DNA of 64,000 nt, from the NCBI GenBank assembly GCA_022432975.1, contig CM039511.1, positions 23,214,557 through 23,278,556 on the forward strand, written 5' to 3'. Both the position numbers and the translations under genes were made by a program. The stretch comes from Begonia masoniana. Taxonomy: Eukaryota; Streptophyta; Magnoliopsida; Cucurbitales; Begoniaceae. The notes beneath the pieces were generated by a model. That model was given only the letters and a program-made list of their open reading frames with translations. It ran no database searches and was not told where the DNA came from. This document shows positions 9,897 to 22,411 of this stretch, piece by piece; within the stretch, counting starts at the first letter, position 1; the number at the start of each line of letters is the position of its first letter.

Positions 9897-12196
9897 AAAA
9901 TCGCCAACGCCGGAACGACCTCCGTTCGGTGCGATCTTGGTGTCAAAACGTTCGCCTCAAAGCGTAGATCAACGTTTGTGTAGGGCGTTTTCGAAGGTAA
10001 CCTCTCGTTCTCTCGATTTTTGCCCGAGAAGTTTCGGGTTTTAGTTTTTTTGTAGATCTACGATTTAGGGTTGTTTTTTTCGTGTTTTTGGTAGGAAACG
10101 ATTGGAGAGGAGTCGAGTAACGTGTTGGAAGCGATTATCGGCGAAAAATAGGTAGGAAATGGTGTTTTTTTGCCGCTGGTTGAACGTCGGTTGGTCGCCG
10201 GAGCTTCGCCGGCGTTCAGTGGTCGACGGTCGAGTCAACTCGACCATGGGCTGAGTCAACTCGGGCTTTGGGCCGAGTTGACTCAGGCCCAAGGCCGAGT
10301 TGACTCTGGCCTAGGGCCGTGTTGGGCCGACTGGGTTTGGCCCAGCCCGATTCAAATTCGGGCCAGGCTGGACCCAGGCCTTTGGCCTTCTGGGCCGGGT
10401 TAAACTTGGGTCCATTGGGCCGAGTTTGACCCGACCCGACCCATCAGGCTGGGTCTACCCAGCCCATTCGGGTCGAACCCGCCTGGTCCAACCTGATTTG
10501 GGTTTGGGCCGGGTCTGGCCCGAGCCCAGTTGGATTGGGTTGGTTCGGGTCAGACCAACCCGACCCGGACCGACCTGAACCAGGCCGACCCGAACCGGTT
10601 AGTCAAAGTCAATAGTTGACTTTGACCGTTGACCGTTGACTTTGACCAGACCGTTGACTTTGACTGGTCAGTCAAAGTCAACGGTTGACCGTTGACTTGA
10701 CTTTTTGACCAAAAGTCAACCCGGGCCATTTTGACCCGTTTTCGCCCCGGTTCGTAATTTATATCGTTTCTGGACCGAATTGGACCTTAACGGGGTTCCT
10801 TCATTGTGTTGTTTCTCAGATTCTGAGGATTTTGCTGATTTGGAAGCAATTCCTGAGGAGCCACGGTTTACCGAAGATAGGAGGACTCGCCGTAGGGGTA
10901 TGGGTTATTATACTTTCCGCGTATACCTAGCCTTGCATGCACGTATATTATTTTTGGTGGGATACCACTAGTATTGATGTTGGCATTCTTACTGGCATGA
11001 TTATTTAGCATATTGTGGCACGTATATTTTTCACTGATTATACTGCCTAGTGGATTTTATATGTCATGTTTTACTTGCCTTTGTTGACGGGTGGTATTTT
11101 AGATTTCCTTGAGATTTTTCATGCTTGGCACGTAGATGGTTTTATACCTGCATTTGATATTGTCATGCATTGATTTTCTGCTGTGCCATTTGGAGTTTGA
11201 TACTGGAGATAACCGTCTGGCACTCTTAGCTGGGCCCTTATGCTAGGAGTATCAGGGGGTTTTGCCCAGTTGTTGTGGTACTCCCCACGCTTGTTTGGAT
11301 AGGGTACGCCCCCTGAGAATAGGCGGAATGTAGGGTACGCCCTCTAAGAATAGGCGGAATGGGCTCGGAGTATGCTCGCCCAGTTACCCGACCTGGCCAG
11401 TGTCTGTTCGTTGCTACCCCGGTATGTTAAGTCCATCTTGTGGACCCCTTGGGCCCAGGGTTGAGTGGTTCGTCCCTCCTGGTGTGCCCTAGCGCGTGTC
11501 CCGGTGGCCCAGGGCTTAGTGGTTCGTCCCTCCTGGTGGTTGACCATTTCTCTTCTCCCTATGAGGCCCTGCCTGGTGTTATCGCGGCCTTTCTGTGTGG
11601 TGTGGTTCGGAGGATCCATGAGTGACCTCTCTTTTCACTGTACACCTGGATATATATTTTATGATAGAATTGTTGATGTGGGCCTATTTTCACTATATAT
11701 ACTTATTTTATCGTTAGCCCCATTAACCGTTTTAAATGGATAATAAGAAGAGAAATGAATAACATTAAAACTGGTTTTGATCTTCAAAACGTGCATTGAT
11801 TTAATAAGGCATGCATCATTGAGTGGTAGGTATAACACCCCATACTGAGTTTGTCACTCACCCCATCGACTCCCCCTCTACAGGTAAAGGAAGGAAGGCT
11901 AGGAAGTGAGGCCTGTCGTGTTTGGATTTTCCCTAGATTCTTACCTTTTATTTTCCACAGCTCTGTACTATGTAAGACATTCGAGATTGTACCTTATTTT
12001 TGGCATGTAATTATTCTCATTTAGCTTGTGTTTCTACGATTGTTTGTACACTCTTTTATTTGTTGCTTCGAGGAGGTCCTGGATCAGTGCTAATCTTCCG
12101 CATTTAGCCTTAGGTTAGACGGTGGACCTCTCCGAGGTTGATCGTTTAACCTGGCGTTTCTGTTAGGCCCCCTCCCGGGTTGTGACAGAAATTTAT

Positions 12197-12209
12197 TGGT
12201 ATCAGAGCG
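12197..12209 (+). other. Element F primer-binding site (initiator Met tRNA)
   Basis: TGGTATCAGAGCG lies 9 nt after the LTR end. It matches the plant initiator-methionine tRNA 3'-end complement used by many gypsy elements. The spacer is longer than the usual 0-5 nt. Confidence 0.9.
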
Positions 12210-12337
12210 CAAGGTTCAATGACCTCTTAGTGACAAATGATTGAGATCTAGTATGAGCAGTTAGTAGGATACGTGAAAAGAATGATTGATGAAAAATGCT
12301 AATGTAGTACAATCTCATGTTTTGCAGAAGAGTCACA

Positions 12338-15300
12338 ATGCCACAGAGGAGGAGAGTTCCTCGTAACCCCGATCAGGACCCTAGTACCATGTCTTCTATA
12401 TTGGAAGCTTTGCGGAACCTGGTGAGCGGTGCTCAGGCTCCACCTCCACCTCCGGCTCCTGTTCCTAACCCTGATCCCACCCCTGCTTCGACGACCACCC
12501 GAGGGGTGTACTTTCGTGAGTTCAACGAACTCAACCCTCCAACGTTTGTGGGTGGTACTGATACAGCGGAGGCTGAGAACTGGCTCGAGGTTATGGAGCT
12601 TAACTTCGAGACTCTCCAGACGCCGGCTGAGTCCAGAGTTCTTATAGCTGTCCATTTTCTGAGGGAGGCAGCTAGGCGCTGGTGGTTAGCCATCCGCAAT
12701 GAGTTTAATGTCGAGTCTATGGGATGGGCTGAGTTCACTTCTCTGTTTCGTAGCCAGTTCAGCAGCAGAGAGTATAAGGGGCATGATGACTAGAGCATAT
12801 TATGAGCTGGTGCAGGGGTCTACATCTGTGACTGATTATTATAATCGTTTTATTCATTTGTTACCATATTCTAGAGGGGTCAGTGTGGAGGCCCAGGTTA
12901 TTAAATTTATTCAGGGCTTAAATTTCAGTATCAAGCGAATTGTAGCTGTGAACCAATATGATAGTTTGCTTCGGGGTTCTGAGGCTGCCCTGAGGATAGA
13001 GAGGTTGTGCAGTTCTGGAGATAGCACCTCTCAGCACGGATCAGACCGTTGATCTTCAAGGAGGAAGATGACTAGGAGGGCTCAGCGAGAGGTGTCAGAT
13101 CAGGGTGGCAGTGCTAGTCGCTCTTCCGGATCTAGTGGCGGATCGTCGGGGAGCAGCAGGTACTCCCCTTATTCTTGCCATACCTGTGGCCAGCTGGGTC
13201 ATTTTAGGAGGGAATGTCCGCTGAACCAACCTCAGGGGCAGCAGCCGCGACACTCCTTTCATATTCCCGCAGCTACTGAGTCATTCTCCCCTCCGAGGCA
13301 GCAGCCGCGGCACTCCTTTCATATTCCCACAACTACCGAGTCATTCTCCCCTCCGGGCCAGCATCGGGGACAGACCCGACCACCTTTTCAGCAGGCTCAG
13401 TTTCAGACACCCCAGCGCCGAGTAGAGGATAGGCCTGTCCTTGATACTCCCTATCGACCGATCGGGCAGCCCTTTGCTAGTGGTTCACCTCCTGTTCAGC
13501 AGCAGAGGACAGGTGGATTTCGTGGATCTACCACCAGAGCCAGCGGCCGTGGTCGCGATTATAAGGGCAAGGGAGTTGCTGGTCAGTCATATGCAGTGGA
13601 CCAGGCCGATTATTTTCCTGTGCCAGACCAGCCTGCGGTTGTGGATGGTACGATTCTGATCTTCCATACTTATGCTCGGGTTTTATTTGATACTGGGGCA
13701 TCACATTCGTTTATTTCTGCTGATTTTGCTGAGGTGTTGGGTTTGGCCATCGAAGAGATGGGAACCCCTTTCTTCTTGAATACTCCGCTGGGCGACAGGA
13801 GTGGGGTTGCTTATATCTGCAGATCAGTTTGTGTGGTGATCGACGATTGCAAGTTTTCAGCCGATCTTATTGTCCTGCCTTTGAAGCAGTTTGACGTCAT
13901 TCTGGGTTGTGATTGGCTGATGAAATATCAGGCGATAGTTGATTGCCACTTGAGGCGGGTTACAGTTACCTCGAAGTCTGGCAGGGTTGTTACCTACCAC
14001 CGAGGTCCTTGTACGGGGATTGTGAACTCTATGTTTCGGGTATGTTTATGAGGCAGTAGTGGATTGGAACAGTATGGGGGACTTTGGTCGATGGACCTAG
14101 ACCTTGAGACCGCGGTGCAGGAGATTGATGTCTCAGTCGTCAGGGAGTACGATGACGTCTTTCCTGATGAGCTACCGGGTTTACCTCTAGACAGAGAGAT
14201 TGAGTTTTGTATTGATCTCGTTCCAGGGGCTACTCCAGTTTCTATACCTGCCTACAGGATGTCACCCGCTGAGTTAGTGGAACTGCGTAAGCAGTTAGAG
14301 GATCTGCAGAGCAAAGGATTTATCAGGGAGAGTGGGTCGCCCTGGGGCTCTCCCGTTTTGTTTGCTAAAAAGGCGGATGGATCGTTGAGGTTATGTGTTG
14401 ATTATCGGAGGCTGAACAGGGTTACTGTTAAGAACAAGTACCCGCTTCCACGTATTGACGACCTCTTTGATCAGCTCGGTGGTTCACGATATTTTTCGAA
14501 GATTGATCTGAGGACAGGGTATCATCAAGTGAAGATTCGGGAGGAGGATATACCCAAGACTGCTTTCCGGACCAGATATGGACATTTTGAGTTCTTGGTC
14601 TTACCGTTCGGGCTTACGAATGCCCCAGCGGTGTTTATGGATCTTATGAACAGGATATTCCGGCCTTATCTGGATCGGTTTGTGGTAGTCTTCATTGATG
14701 GCGTCCTGATTTATTGGAAGACTCGTCGTGAACATCGAGAGCATCTCCGCATTGTCCTACAGACCTTGAGGGAGCATCAGTTGTATGCGAAGCGCAGTAA
14801 ATGTGATTTCTGGGCTTCTGAGGTGAAGTTCTTGGGCCATATCGTTTCGCGGGATGGTATTTCTGTTGATCCTGCGAAGATTGGGGCGGTAGTGGGCTGG
14901 CCACCACCCAAGAACGTCTCGGAGATTCGTAGCTTCCTCGGGTTAGCTGGATATTATCGGCGCTTTGTGCAGAACTTTTCTTCTATTGCCGCGCCGCTTA
15001 CTTAACTCACTCGCAAGGATGTGCGGTTTGTTTGGGATGTCGACTGTCAGAATGCCTTCGAAGAATTGAAGCGAATGTTGACCAGTGCTCCTGTTCTGAC
15101 AGTTCCGGATGGGAACCTTCCCTATGCTGTGTATACCGACGCCTCCGGGGTTGGTTTGGGGTGTGTTTTGATGCAGCAGGGTAAGGTTGTGGCTTATGCC
15201 TCTCGACAGTTGAAGCCCCACGAGCGGAATTATCCTACCCACGACCTAGAACTCGCTGCCATCGTCTTTGCTTTGAAGATATGGCGGAGTTATTTATATG

Positions 15301-17030
15301 GGGTCAGCTTCCAGGTTTTCTCCGATCACAAGAGTTTAAAGTACTTGTTCACTCAGAAGGACCTCAATTTGAGGCAGCGCAGATGGGTGGAGTATTTGGA
15401 GGATTATGATTTTAGTCTGGAATACCACCCAGGCAAGGCTAATGCAGTGGCTGATGCATTGAGCCGGTATCCTCGTGCTTCCATTTCCTGCATGATTCTG
15501 GATGAGTGGAGGAAATCTTTGGTGATTGGGGATTTTCAGTTGCAGTATCATGATACTGGGAGCCAGGCTTACATCTACCATGTAGTGGCTACACCATCGA
15601 TGCTCACGAGGGTGAAGCAGCTACAGCGGCAGGATGAGGAGCTTGTATTTAGGGTGGGACAGCTTCAGAATGGGGAACAGCTTGAGGGTTGGTCGGTGAA
15701 TGCTGTTGGGGACCTATTCTATCGTGGTAGGGTGGCGATTCCCAACATCGCCAACTTGAGGCAGGCTATTTTGGATGAGGCGCACAGATCCAGTTTTGCC
15801 ATCCACCCCGGCAGTACCAAAATGTATCAGGATCTGAAGCGTCAGTACTGGTGGGTTGGCATGAAGAGGGAGGTAGCAGAATTTGTTGCCCGATGCATGA
15901 CCTGCCAGAGAGTTAAAGCCGAGCACCAGCGGCCAGCGGGTTTGCTCCAGCCATTACCGATTCCGGAATGGAAGTGGGAAGAGATTACCATGGACTTCGT
16001 TACCCATCTTCCCAGGACTCCTCAGAGATTTGATTCTATCTGGGTTATTGTTGATCGATTGACGAAGTCGACACATTTCATTCCTATTCGGATGACTTTT
16101 TCTGTTGCCAAGCTCAGTCGGTTATATGTGCAGAACATTGTTCATCTTCATGGGGTACCTTTGAGCATTGTGTCTGACCGGGATCCTCGTTTCACTTCGG
16201 ATTTATGGAGAGGATTGCAGAAGGAGCTCGGTACGAAGACCCAGATGAGTACTGCACATCATCCCCAGGCAGATGGGCAGTCCGAGAGGACTATTCAGAT
16301 CTTAGAGGATATGCTGAGGTCCTGTATCCTGGATTTTGGTAGCAGTTGGATAGACCACTTGCCACTGGTTGAGTTTGTGTACAACAACAGCTTCCAAACC
16401 AGCATCGGGGTTTCTCTGTTTGAGGCTTTGTATGGTCGGCCATGTCGTTCTCCTATGTGTTGGGCTGAAAAAGAAGAACGACTTGCGCTTAGGCCAGATA
16501 TCATTCGAGAGACCACAGAGAAGATCCACCAGATTCGTGAGAGGCTGAATGTCGTGCAGAGTCGTCAAAAGAGTTATGCAGACTTGAAGAGACGTGAGGT
16601 GGAGTTTGATGCTGGGGACTTTGTCTTTGTGAAGGTTCATCCTACCCGTGGTGTCAGCAGGTTTGGGGTGAAAGGAAAGTTAGCCCCGCGGTACATTGGG
16701 CCGTTCCAGATTGTTGAGAGGATTGGAGTGGTGGCTTATCGGCTGGAGTTACCTCCTCAGTTGGGGCATGTGCACAATGTTTTCCATATATCCTAACTGA
16801 GGAAGTATATTCCTGATCCGTCTCATAATGTTTCGTGGGATGAGGTAACGGTCCAGGCTGACGCGACGTACGAAGAGGTGCCAGAACAGATTTTAGGACG
16901 CGAGCTCCGGCATTTTCATCGTCGGGAGGCTCCGTATGTTCTGGTGAAATGGAAGAACCACACTGACAAAGAAGCTACATGGGAGCTAGAGTCCGATATG
17001 GTGAATAGGTACCCTAAATTTTTCCTATGA
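12338..17030 (+). pseudogene. Element F gag-pol polyprotein, disabled
   Basis: The chosen start is the ATG at 12338 (MPQRRR), because an N-terminal basic run is usual; an in-frame ATG at 12317 is possible. The gag capsid part has PPTFVGG...ARRWW and is broken by a frameshift near 12770-12800. The CHTCGQLGHFRREC zinc knuckle is at about 13177-13218. Protease has LFDTGASHSFIS (about 13684-13720). RT has [13 protein letters not shown] and PFGLTNAP, but the catalytic box reads FIDG (14691-14702), losing the second Asp. RNase H has YTDAS and [11 protein letters not shown]. Integrase has an HHCC finger (about 15777-15930), core D..D..E (SDRDPRF, DGQSER), and a C-terminal chromodomain (about 16890-17025). 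In-frame stops are at 13050, 14049, 15003 and 16794. The chromodomain and core resemble the Tekay lineage. Confidence 0.92.
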
Positions 17031-17065
17031 TGTGTAGTTGAGGCGAATTTCGAGGACGAAATTCA

Positions 17066-17082
17066 TAAAAAGGGGGAAAAGA
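17066..17082 (+). other. Element F polypurine tract
   Basis: The purine-rich AAAAAGGGGGAAAAGA abuts the TGTAAAACCC of the 3' LTR. It follows a TTTCGAGGACGAAATTC block that recurs in related form before the 3' LTRs of B, G and H. Confidence 0.9.
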
Positions 17083-20000
17083 TGTAAAACCCGTCAATTT
17101 TAATAGTTGTAAAAATTTGAATAAATTTTTCGCGAGTTTTAAGTGTAAATAATTGGGATCAATTTCGTTAATTTACGGTAGGAATTTAGACCGTGAAACC
17201 GAACGTTCAATTAAAGGTAATTAATTGTAGCTCAAATAAAAAGAATTAATTAAAATCAAAGTAAAAGAGAGGTAGGTAAAATAATAAATGAAATGGATTT
17301 AATATAAAATAAAATAATAAAAATAAAACAATTAATAAAATAAATAAAAGTTTTATAATATTTATTTTTATAACAATCAGGTTTTCAAAAGAAAACCTGA
17401 TTGTTCTTTTGTGTCGGCAGCGTACCAGAAGAGAGAGAGAGAGGCAGAGAGAGGAGAGAGAGAGAGATAGAGGAGAAAATCGCCGACGCTGGAACGACCT
17501 CCGTTCGGTGCGATCTTGGTGTCAAAACGTTCGCCTCGAAGCGTAGATCAACGTTTGTGTAGGGGGTTTTCGAAGGTAACCTCTCGTTCTCTCGATTTTT
17601 GCCTGAGAAGTTTCGGGTTTTAGTTTTTTTTGTAGATCTACGATTTAGGGTTGTTTTTTTCGTGTTTTTGGCAGGAAACGATTGGAGAGGAGTCAAGTAA
17701 CGTGTTGGAAGCGATTATCGGCGAAAAATAGGTAGGAAATGGTGTTTTTTTGCCGCGGGTTGAACGTCGGTTGGTCGCCGGAGCTTCGCCGGCGTTCGGT
17801 GGTCGACGGTCGAGTCAACTCGACCATGGGCTGAGTCAACTCGGGCTTTGGGCCGAGTTGACTCAGGCCCAAGGCCGAGTTGACTCTGGCCTAGGGCCGG
17901 GTTGGGCCGACTGGGTTTGGCCCAGCCCGATTCAAATTCGGGCCGGGCTGGACCTAGGCCTTTGGCCTTCTGGGCCGGGTTAGACTTGGGTCCATTGGGC
18001 CGAGTTTGACTCGACCCGACCCATCAGGCTGGGTCTACCCAGCCCATTCGGGTCGAACCCGCCTGGTCCGACCTGATTTGGGTTTGGGCCGGGTCTGGCC
18101 CGAGCCCAGTTGGATTGGGTTGGTTCGGGTCAGACCAACCCGACCCGGACCGACCTGAACCAGGCCGACCCGAACCAGGTCGACCCGAACCGGTTAGTCA
18201 AAGTCAACGGTTGACTTTGACCGTTGACTTTGACCAGACCGTTGACTTTGACCGGTCAGTCAAAGTCAACGTGTGACCGTTGACTTTGACCGGTCAGTCA
18301 AAGTCAACAGTTGACCGTTGACTTTGATTTCTCAGATTCTGAGGATTTTGCTGATTTGGAAGCAATTCCTGAGGAGCCACGGTTTACCGAAGATAGGAGG
18401 ACTCGCCGTAGGGGTATGGGTTATTATACTTTCCGCGTATACCTAGCCTTGCATGCACGTATATTATTTTTGGTGGATACCACTAGTATTGATGTTGGCA
18501 TTCTTACTGGCATGATTATTTAGCATATTGTGGCATGTATATTTTCACTGATTATACTGCCTAGTGGATTTATATGTCATGTTTTACTTGCCTTTGCTGA
18601 CGGGTGGTATTTGAGATTTCCTTGAGATTTTTCATGCTTGGCACGTAGATGGTTTTTACCGTTGACTTTGACCGTTGACTTTGACCGTTGACTTTGACCG
18701 TTGACTTTGACCGTTGACTTTGACCGTTGACTTTGACCGTTGACTTTGACCGTTGACTTTGACCGTTGACTTTGACCGTTGACTTTGACCGTTGACTTTG
18801 ACCGTTGACTTTGACCGTTGACTTTGACCGTTGACTTTGACCGTTGACTTTGACCGTTGACTTTGACCGTTGACTTTGACCGTTGACTTTGACCGTTGAC
18901 TTTGACCGTTGACTTTGACCGTTGACTTTGACCGTTGACTTTGACCGTTGACTTTGACCGTTGACTTTGACCGTTGACTTTGACCGTTGACTTTGACCGT
19001 TGACTTTGACCGTTGACTTTGACCGTTGACTTTGACCGTTGACTTTGACCGTTGACTTTGACCGTTGACTTTGACCGTTGACTTTGACCGTTGACTTTGA
19101 CCGTTGACTTTGACCGTTGACTTTGACCGTTGACTTTGACCGTTGACTTTGACCGTTGACTTTGACCGTTGACTTTGACCGTTGACTTTGACCGTTGACT
19201 TTGACCGTTGACTTTGACCGTTGACTTTGACCGTTGACTTTGACCGTTGACTTTGACCGTTGACTTTGACCGTTGACTTTGACCGTTGACTTTGACCGTT
19301 GACTTTGACCGTTGACTTTGACCGTTGACTTTGACCGTTGACTTTGACCGTTGACTTTGACCGTTGACTTTGACCGTTGACTTTGACCGTTGACTTTGAC
19401 CGTTGACTTTGACCGTTGACTTTGACCGTTGACTTTGACCGTTGACTTTGACCGTTGACTTTGACCGTTGACTTTGACCGTTGACTTTGACCGTTGACTT
19501 TGACCGTTGACTTTGACCGTTGACTTTGACCGTTGACTTTGACCGTTGACTTTGACCGTTGACTTTGACCGTTGACTTTGACCGTTGACTTTGACCGTTG
19601 ACTTTGACCGTTGACTTTGACCGTTGACTTTGACCGTTGACTTTGACCGTTGACTTTGACCGTTGACTTTGACCGTTGACTTTGACCGTTGACTTTGACC
19701 GTTGACTTTGACCGTTGACTTTGACCGTTGACTTTGACCGTTGACTTTGACCGTTGACTTTGACCGTTGACTTTGACCGTTGACTTTGACCGTTGACTTT
19801 GACCGTTGACTTTGACCGTTGACTTTGACCGTTGACTTTGACCGTTGACTTTGACCGTTGACTTTGACCGTTGACTTTGACCGTTGACTTTGACCGTTGA
19901 CTTTGACCGTTGACTTTGACCGTTGACTTTGACCGTTGACTTTGACCGTTGACTTTGACCGTTGACTTTGACCGTTGACTTTGACCGTTGACTTTGACCG

Positions 20001-21508
20001 TTGACTTTGACCGTTGACTTTGACCGTTGACTTTGACCGTTGACTTTGACCGTTGACTTTGACCGTTGACTTTGACCGTTGACTTTGACCGTTGACTTTG
20101 ACCGTTGACTTTGACCGTTGACTTTGACCGTTGACTTTGACCGTTGACTTTGACCGTTGATTTGGAAGCAATTCCTGAGGAGCCACGGTTTACCGAAGAT
20201 AGGAGGACTCGCCGTAGGGGTATGGGTTATTATACTTTCCGCGTTACCTAGCCTTGCATGCACGTATATTATTTTTGGTGGGATACCACTAGTATTGATG
20301 TTGGCATTCTTACTGGCATGATTATTTAGCATATTGTGGCATGTATATTTTTCACTGATTATACTGCCTAGTGGATTTTATATGTCATGTTTTACTTGCC
20401 TTTGCTGACGGGTGGTATTTGAGATTTCCTTGAGATTTTTCATGCTTGGCACGTAGATGGTTTTATACCTGCATTTGATATTGTCATGCATTGATTTTTT
20501 GCTGTGCCATTTGGAGTTTGATACTGGAGATAACCGTCTGGCACTCTTAGCTGGGCCCTTATGCTAGGAGTATCAGGGGGTTTTGCCCAGTTGTTGTGGT
20601 ACTCTCCACGCTTGTTTGGATAGGGTACGCCCCCTGAGAATAGGCGGAATGTAGGGTACGCCCCCTAAGAATAGGCGGAATGGGCTCGGAGTATGCTCGC
20701 CCAGTTACCCGACCTGGCCAGTGTCTGTTCGTTGCTACCCCGGTATGTTAAGTCCATCTTGTGGACCCCTTGGGCCCAGGGTTGAGTGGTTCGTCCCTCC
20801 TGGTGTGCCCTAGCGCGTGTCCCGGTGGCCCAGGGCTTAGTGGTTCGTCCCTCCTGGTGGTTGACCATTTCTCTTCTCCCTATGAGGCCCTGCCTGGTGT
20901 TATCGCGGCCTTTCTGTGTGGTGTGGTTCGGAGGATCCATGAGTGACCTCTCTTTTCACTGTACACCTGGATATATATTTTATGATAGAATTGTTGATGT
21001 GGGCCTATTTTCACTATATATACTTATTTTATCGTTAGCCCCATTAACCGTTTTAAATGGATAATAAGAAGAGAAATGAATAACATTAAAACTGGTTTTG
21101 ATCTTCAAAACGTGCATTGATGTAATAAGGCATGCATCATTGAGTGGTAGGTATAACACCCCATACTGAGTTTGTCACTCACCCCATCGACTCCCCCTCT
21201 ACAGGTAAAGGAAGGAAGGCTAGGAAGTGAGGCCTGTCGTGTTTGGATTTTCCCTAGAGTCTTACCTTTTATTTTCCATAGCTCTGTACTATGTAAGACA
21301 TTCGAGATTGTACCTTATTTTTGGCATGTAATTATTCTCATTTAGCTTGTGTTTCTACGATTGTTTGTACACTCTTTTATTTGTTGCTTCGAGGAGGTCC
21401 TGGATCAGTGCTAATCTTCCGCATTTAGCCTTAGGTTAGACGGTGGACCTCTCCGAGGTTGATCGTTTAACCTGGCGTTTCTGTTAGGCCCCCTCCCGGG
21501 TTGTGACA
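17083..21508 (+). repeat. Element F 3' LTR, expanded to 4,426 bp
   Basis: It matches the 5' LTR at both ends. Internally it lacks about 130 bp around the 5' LTR positions 10690-10810. It carries a roughly 305-bp direct duplication (18350-18657 and 20158-20463, starting GATTTGGAAGCAATTCC), with the 13-bp array between the two copies. The remainder to GGGTTGTGACA is nearly identical to the 5' LTR. Confidence 0.93.
18658..20160. repeat. 13-bp minisatellite, about 115 copies of CCGTTGACTTTGA
   Basis: It is an essentially perfect tandem array of 1,503 bp. The unit contains TTGACT and, across the join, TTGACC; both fit the WRKY W-box TTGAC[C/T]. Imperfect seed copies lie upstream at 18197-18330 and in the 5' LTR at 10595-10705. 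Two minus-strand frames stay open through the array only because 39 nt is three units; I do not consider them genes. Confidence 0.97.
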
Positions 21509-22398
21509 CCAATTGTCGGGGCGCTTCGACCTAGTCCTTGGGGTGTTGTTTGTATTGCAGTTGTGGAGGTTTTATGGTTAGTTTTGTGAGAAATGTGTTG
21601 GTTACTTGGAGTTAGGATTGAGGTGTGTATGTTTGGATTTGTGGTGTTAGCTTGGTTATTTGGTTTTGGTGTATATAGTACTTGTATTTGGTTGACTTGG
21701 AGTTTAAATGTCTTTTCTTTTCAGGTTTTTGGTTTATAAAAAACATTTAGGCGTTATGCCGTCCGTTTTGATTTAAAACAAACAACGTCGGGTTAAAGTT
21801 AGCTATTTTTATTAATATCCGTTTGAAGTCGGTTTTCTAAAATTTTTACGGGATTTGAAGATTTGAGTGTCGGGGAGGTATGGTTAAAGTTTCGTGATTT
21901 TTGGAGATGTTCGGGGTGGTGAAATGTAAAGGAAAATGAGGGAAGGTCAAATTGGGCATTTTTGAGTGTTTTGGGTGAGAAAAACCCGAGCCTGCCCGAT
22001 CGATAGGGCCCGGGGTGCGATCGATCGAGGTCGGGGTGTTTTTGGGCGAAAATAGCCCGAGCGGGCCCGATCGGTCGGGCAAAAAGCACGATTGATCGCG
22101 GCTGGGAACACTCGGGGCGCGCGGCGTCCTGTGCGCGCGCGGCGCCCAGCGCTCCTTTGAGCCTGAATTTCGTTTTTTTCTGAAATTTTCCCGATTTCTA
22201 CGATGTTTTGACCCGACATTTTCCGACGTATTTTAAACGTATTTTGGGCCCGTTTTCCAATGAATTTTGAGGGTTCGAAAGAAACCCATAACCGAGTCGT
22301 AATATTTTACGAATTTGATTTTAAATTACGTTTTAAACACGGTGTTGGTTAGCAAAGTAGCGCACCGAGCCGGGGTGGGTTCGGGGGTGTTACAAAGA

Positions 22399-22411
22399 TG
22401 GTATCAGAGCG
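22399..22411 (+). other. Element E primer-binding site
   Basis: TGGTATCAGAGCG lies 4 nt after the LTR E end. About 65 nt further on is a CGACTGTAAGTATTTC donor-like site (22476-22491), matched at similar positions in G and H. Confidence 0.9.

Larger units (their letters stand above)
9490..12187 (+). repeat. Element F 5' LTR (2,698 bp)
   Basis: It runs from TGTAAAACCC to GGGTTGTGACA. An AT-rich stretch with TATAAT-like sequence (9755-9780) precedes a perfect hairpin (9779-9812) and a GA microsatellite (about 9835-9896), which suggests the transcription start lies nearby. Then come a GC-rich segment of GGCC/GACCCG repeats (10240-10600), TTGAC-rich seed repeats (10595-10705), a 35-bp duplication (GGGTACGCCCCCTGAGAATA type, about 11297-11360) and a repeated GTGGTTCGTCCCTCCTGGTG (about 11463 and 11519). 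No protein-coding gene is evident. Confidence 0.93.
9490..21508 (+). mobile_element. Element F: complete chromodomain-type Ty3/gypsy element with TSD CCAAT
   Basis: The element is bounded by CCAAT (9485-9489 and 21509-21513) and has all parts in order: 5' LTR 9490-12187, primer site 12197-12209, gag-pol 12338-17030, polypurine tract 17066-17082, and 3' LTR 17083-21508. Outside the expansions the LTRs are nearly identical, so the insertion is relatively young. It is coding-defective: one frameshift, four stops and a damaged RT active site. The 3' LTR is 1.7 kb longer than the 5' LTR because of a 13-bp minisatellite and a flank duplication. Confidence 0.95.
7620..22394 (+). repeat. Element E 5' LTR, split by element F
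   Basis: The LTR starts TGTAACACCC at 7620 and ends GGGGGTGTTACA at 22394, followed by a primer site. F (9490-21508) plus one CCAAT copy interrupts it, so the LTR proper is 7620-9489 plus 21514-22394 (about 2.75 kb). It contains an exon-like block 8585-8641 (TTTTAG before, GTAAGTATT after) and stem arm 1 CCTACACCACAG (8675-8686). A hairpin array (8863-9146) follows, then arm 2 CTGTGGTGTAGG (9391-9402) and an 18-nt block (9402-9419) ending ACAG before GTGAGC. Near its end are GATCGATC palindromes (21985-22110). Confidence 0.8.

Noticed and set aside
9653..10044. Serine/leucine-rich or arginine/glutamate-rich small proteins around 9835
   Set aside because: They are produced by the GA/CT microsatellite.
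18570..20332. Two long minus-strand open frames (over 530 codons) through the 13-bp array
   Set aside because: They exist only because three 13-bp units make 39 nt without a stop. The 13-residue repeat has no protein signature, and both frames run into LTR sequence.
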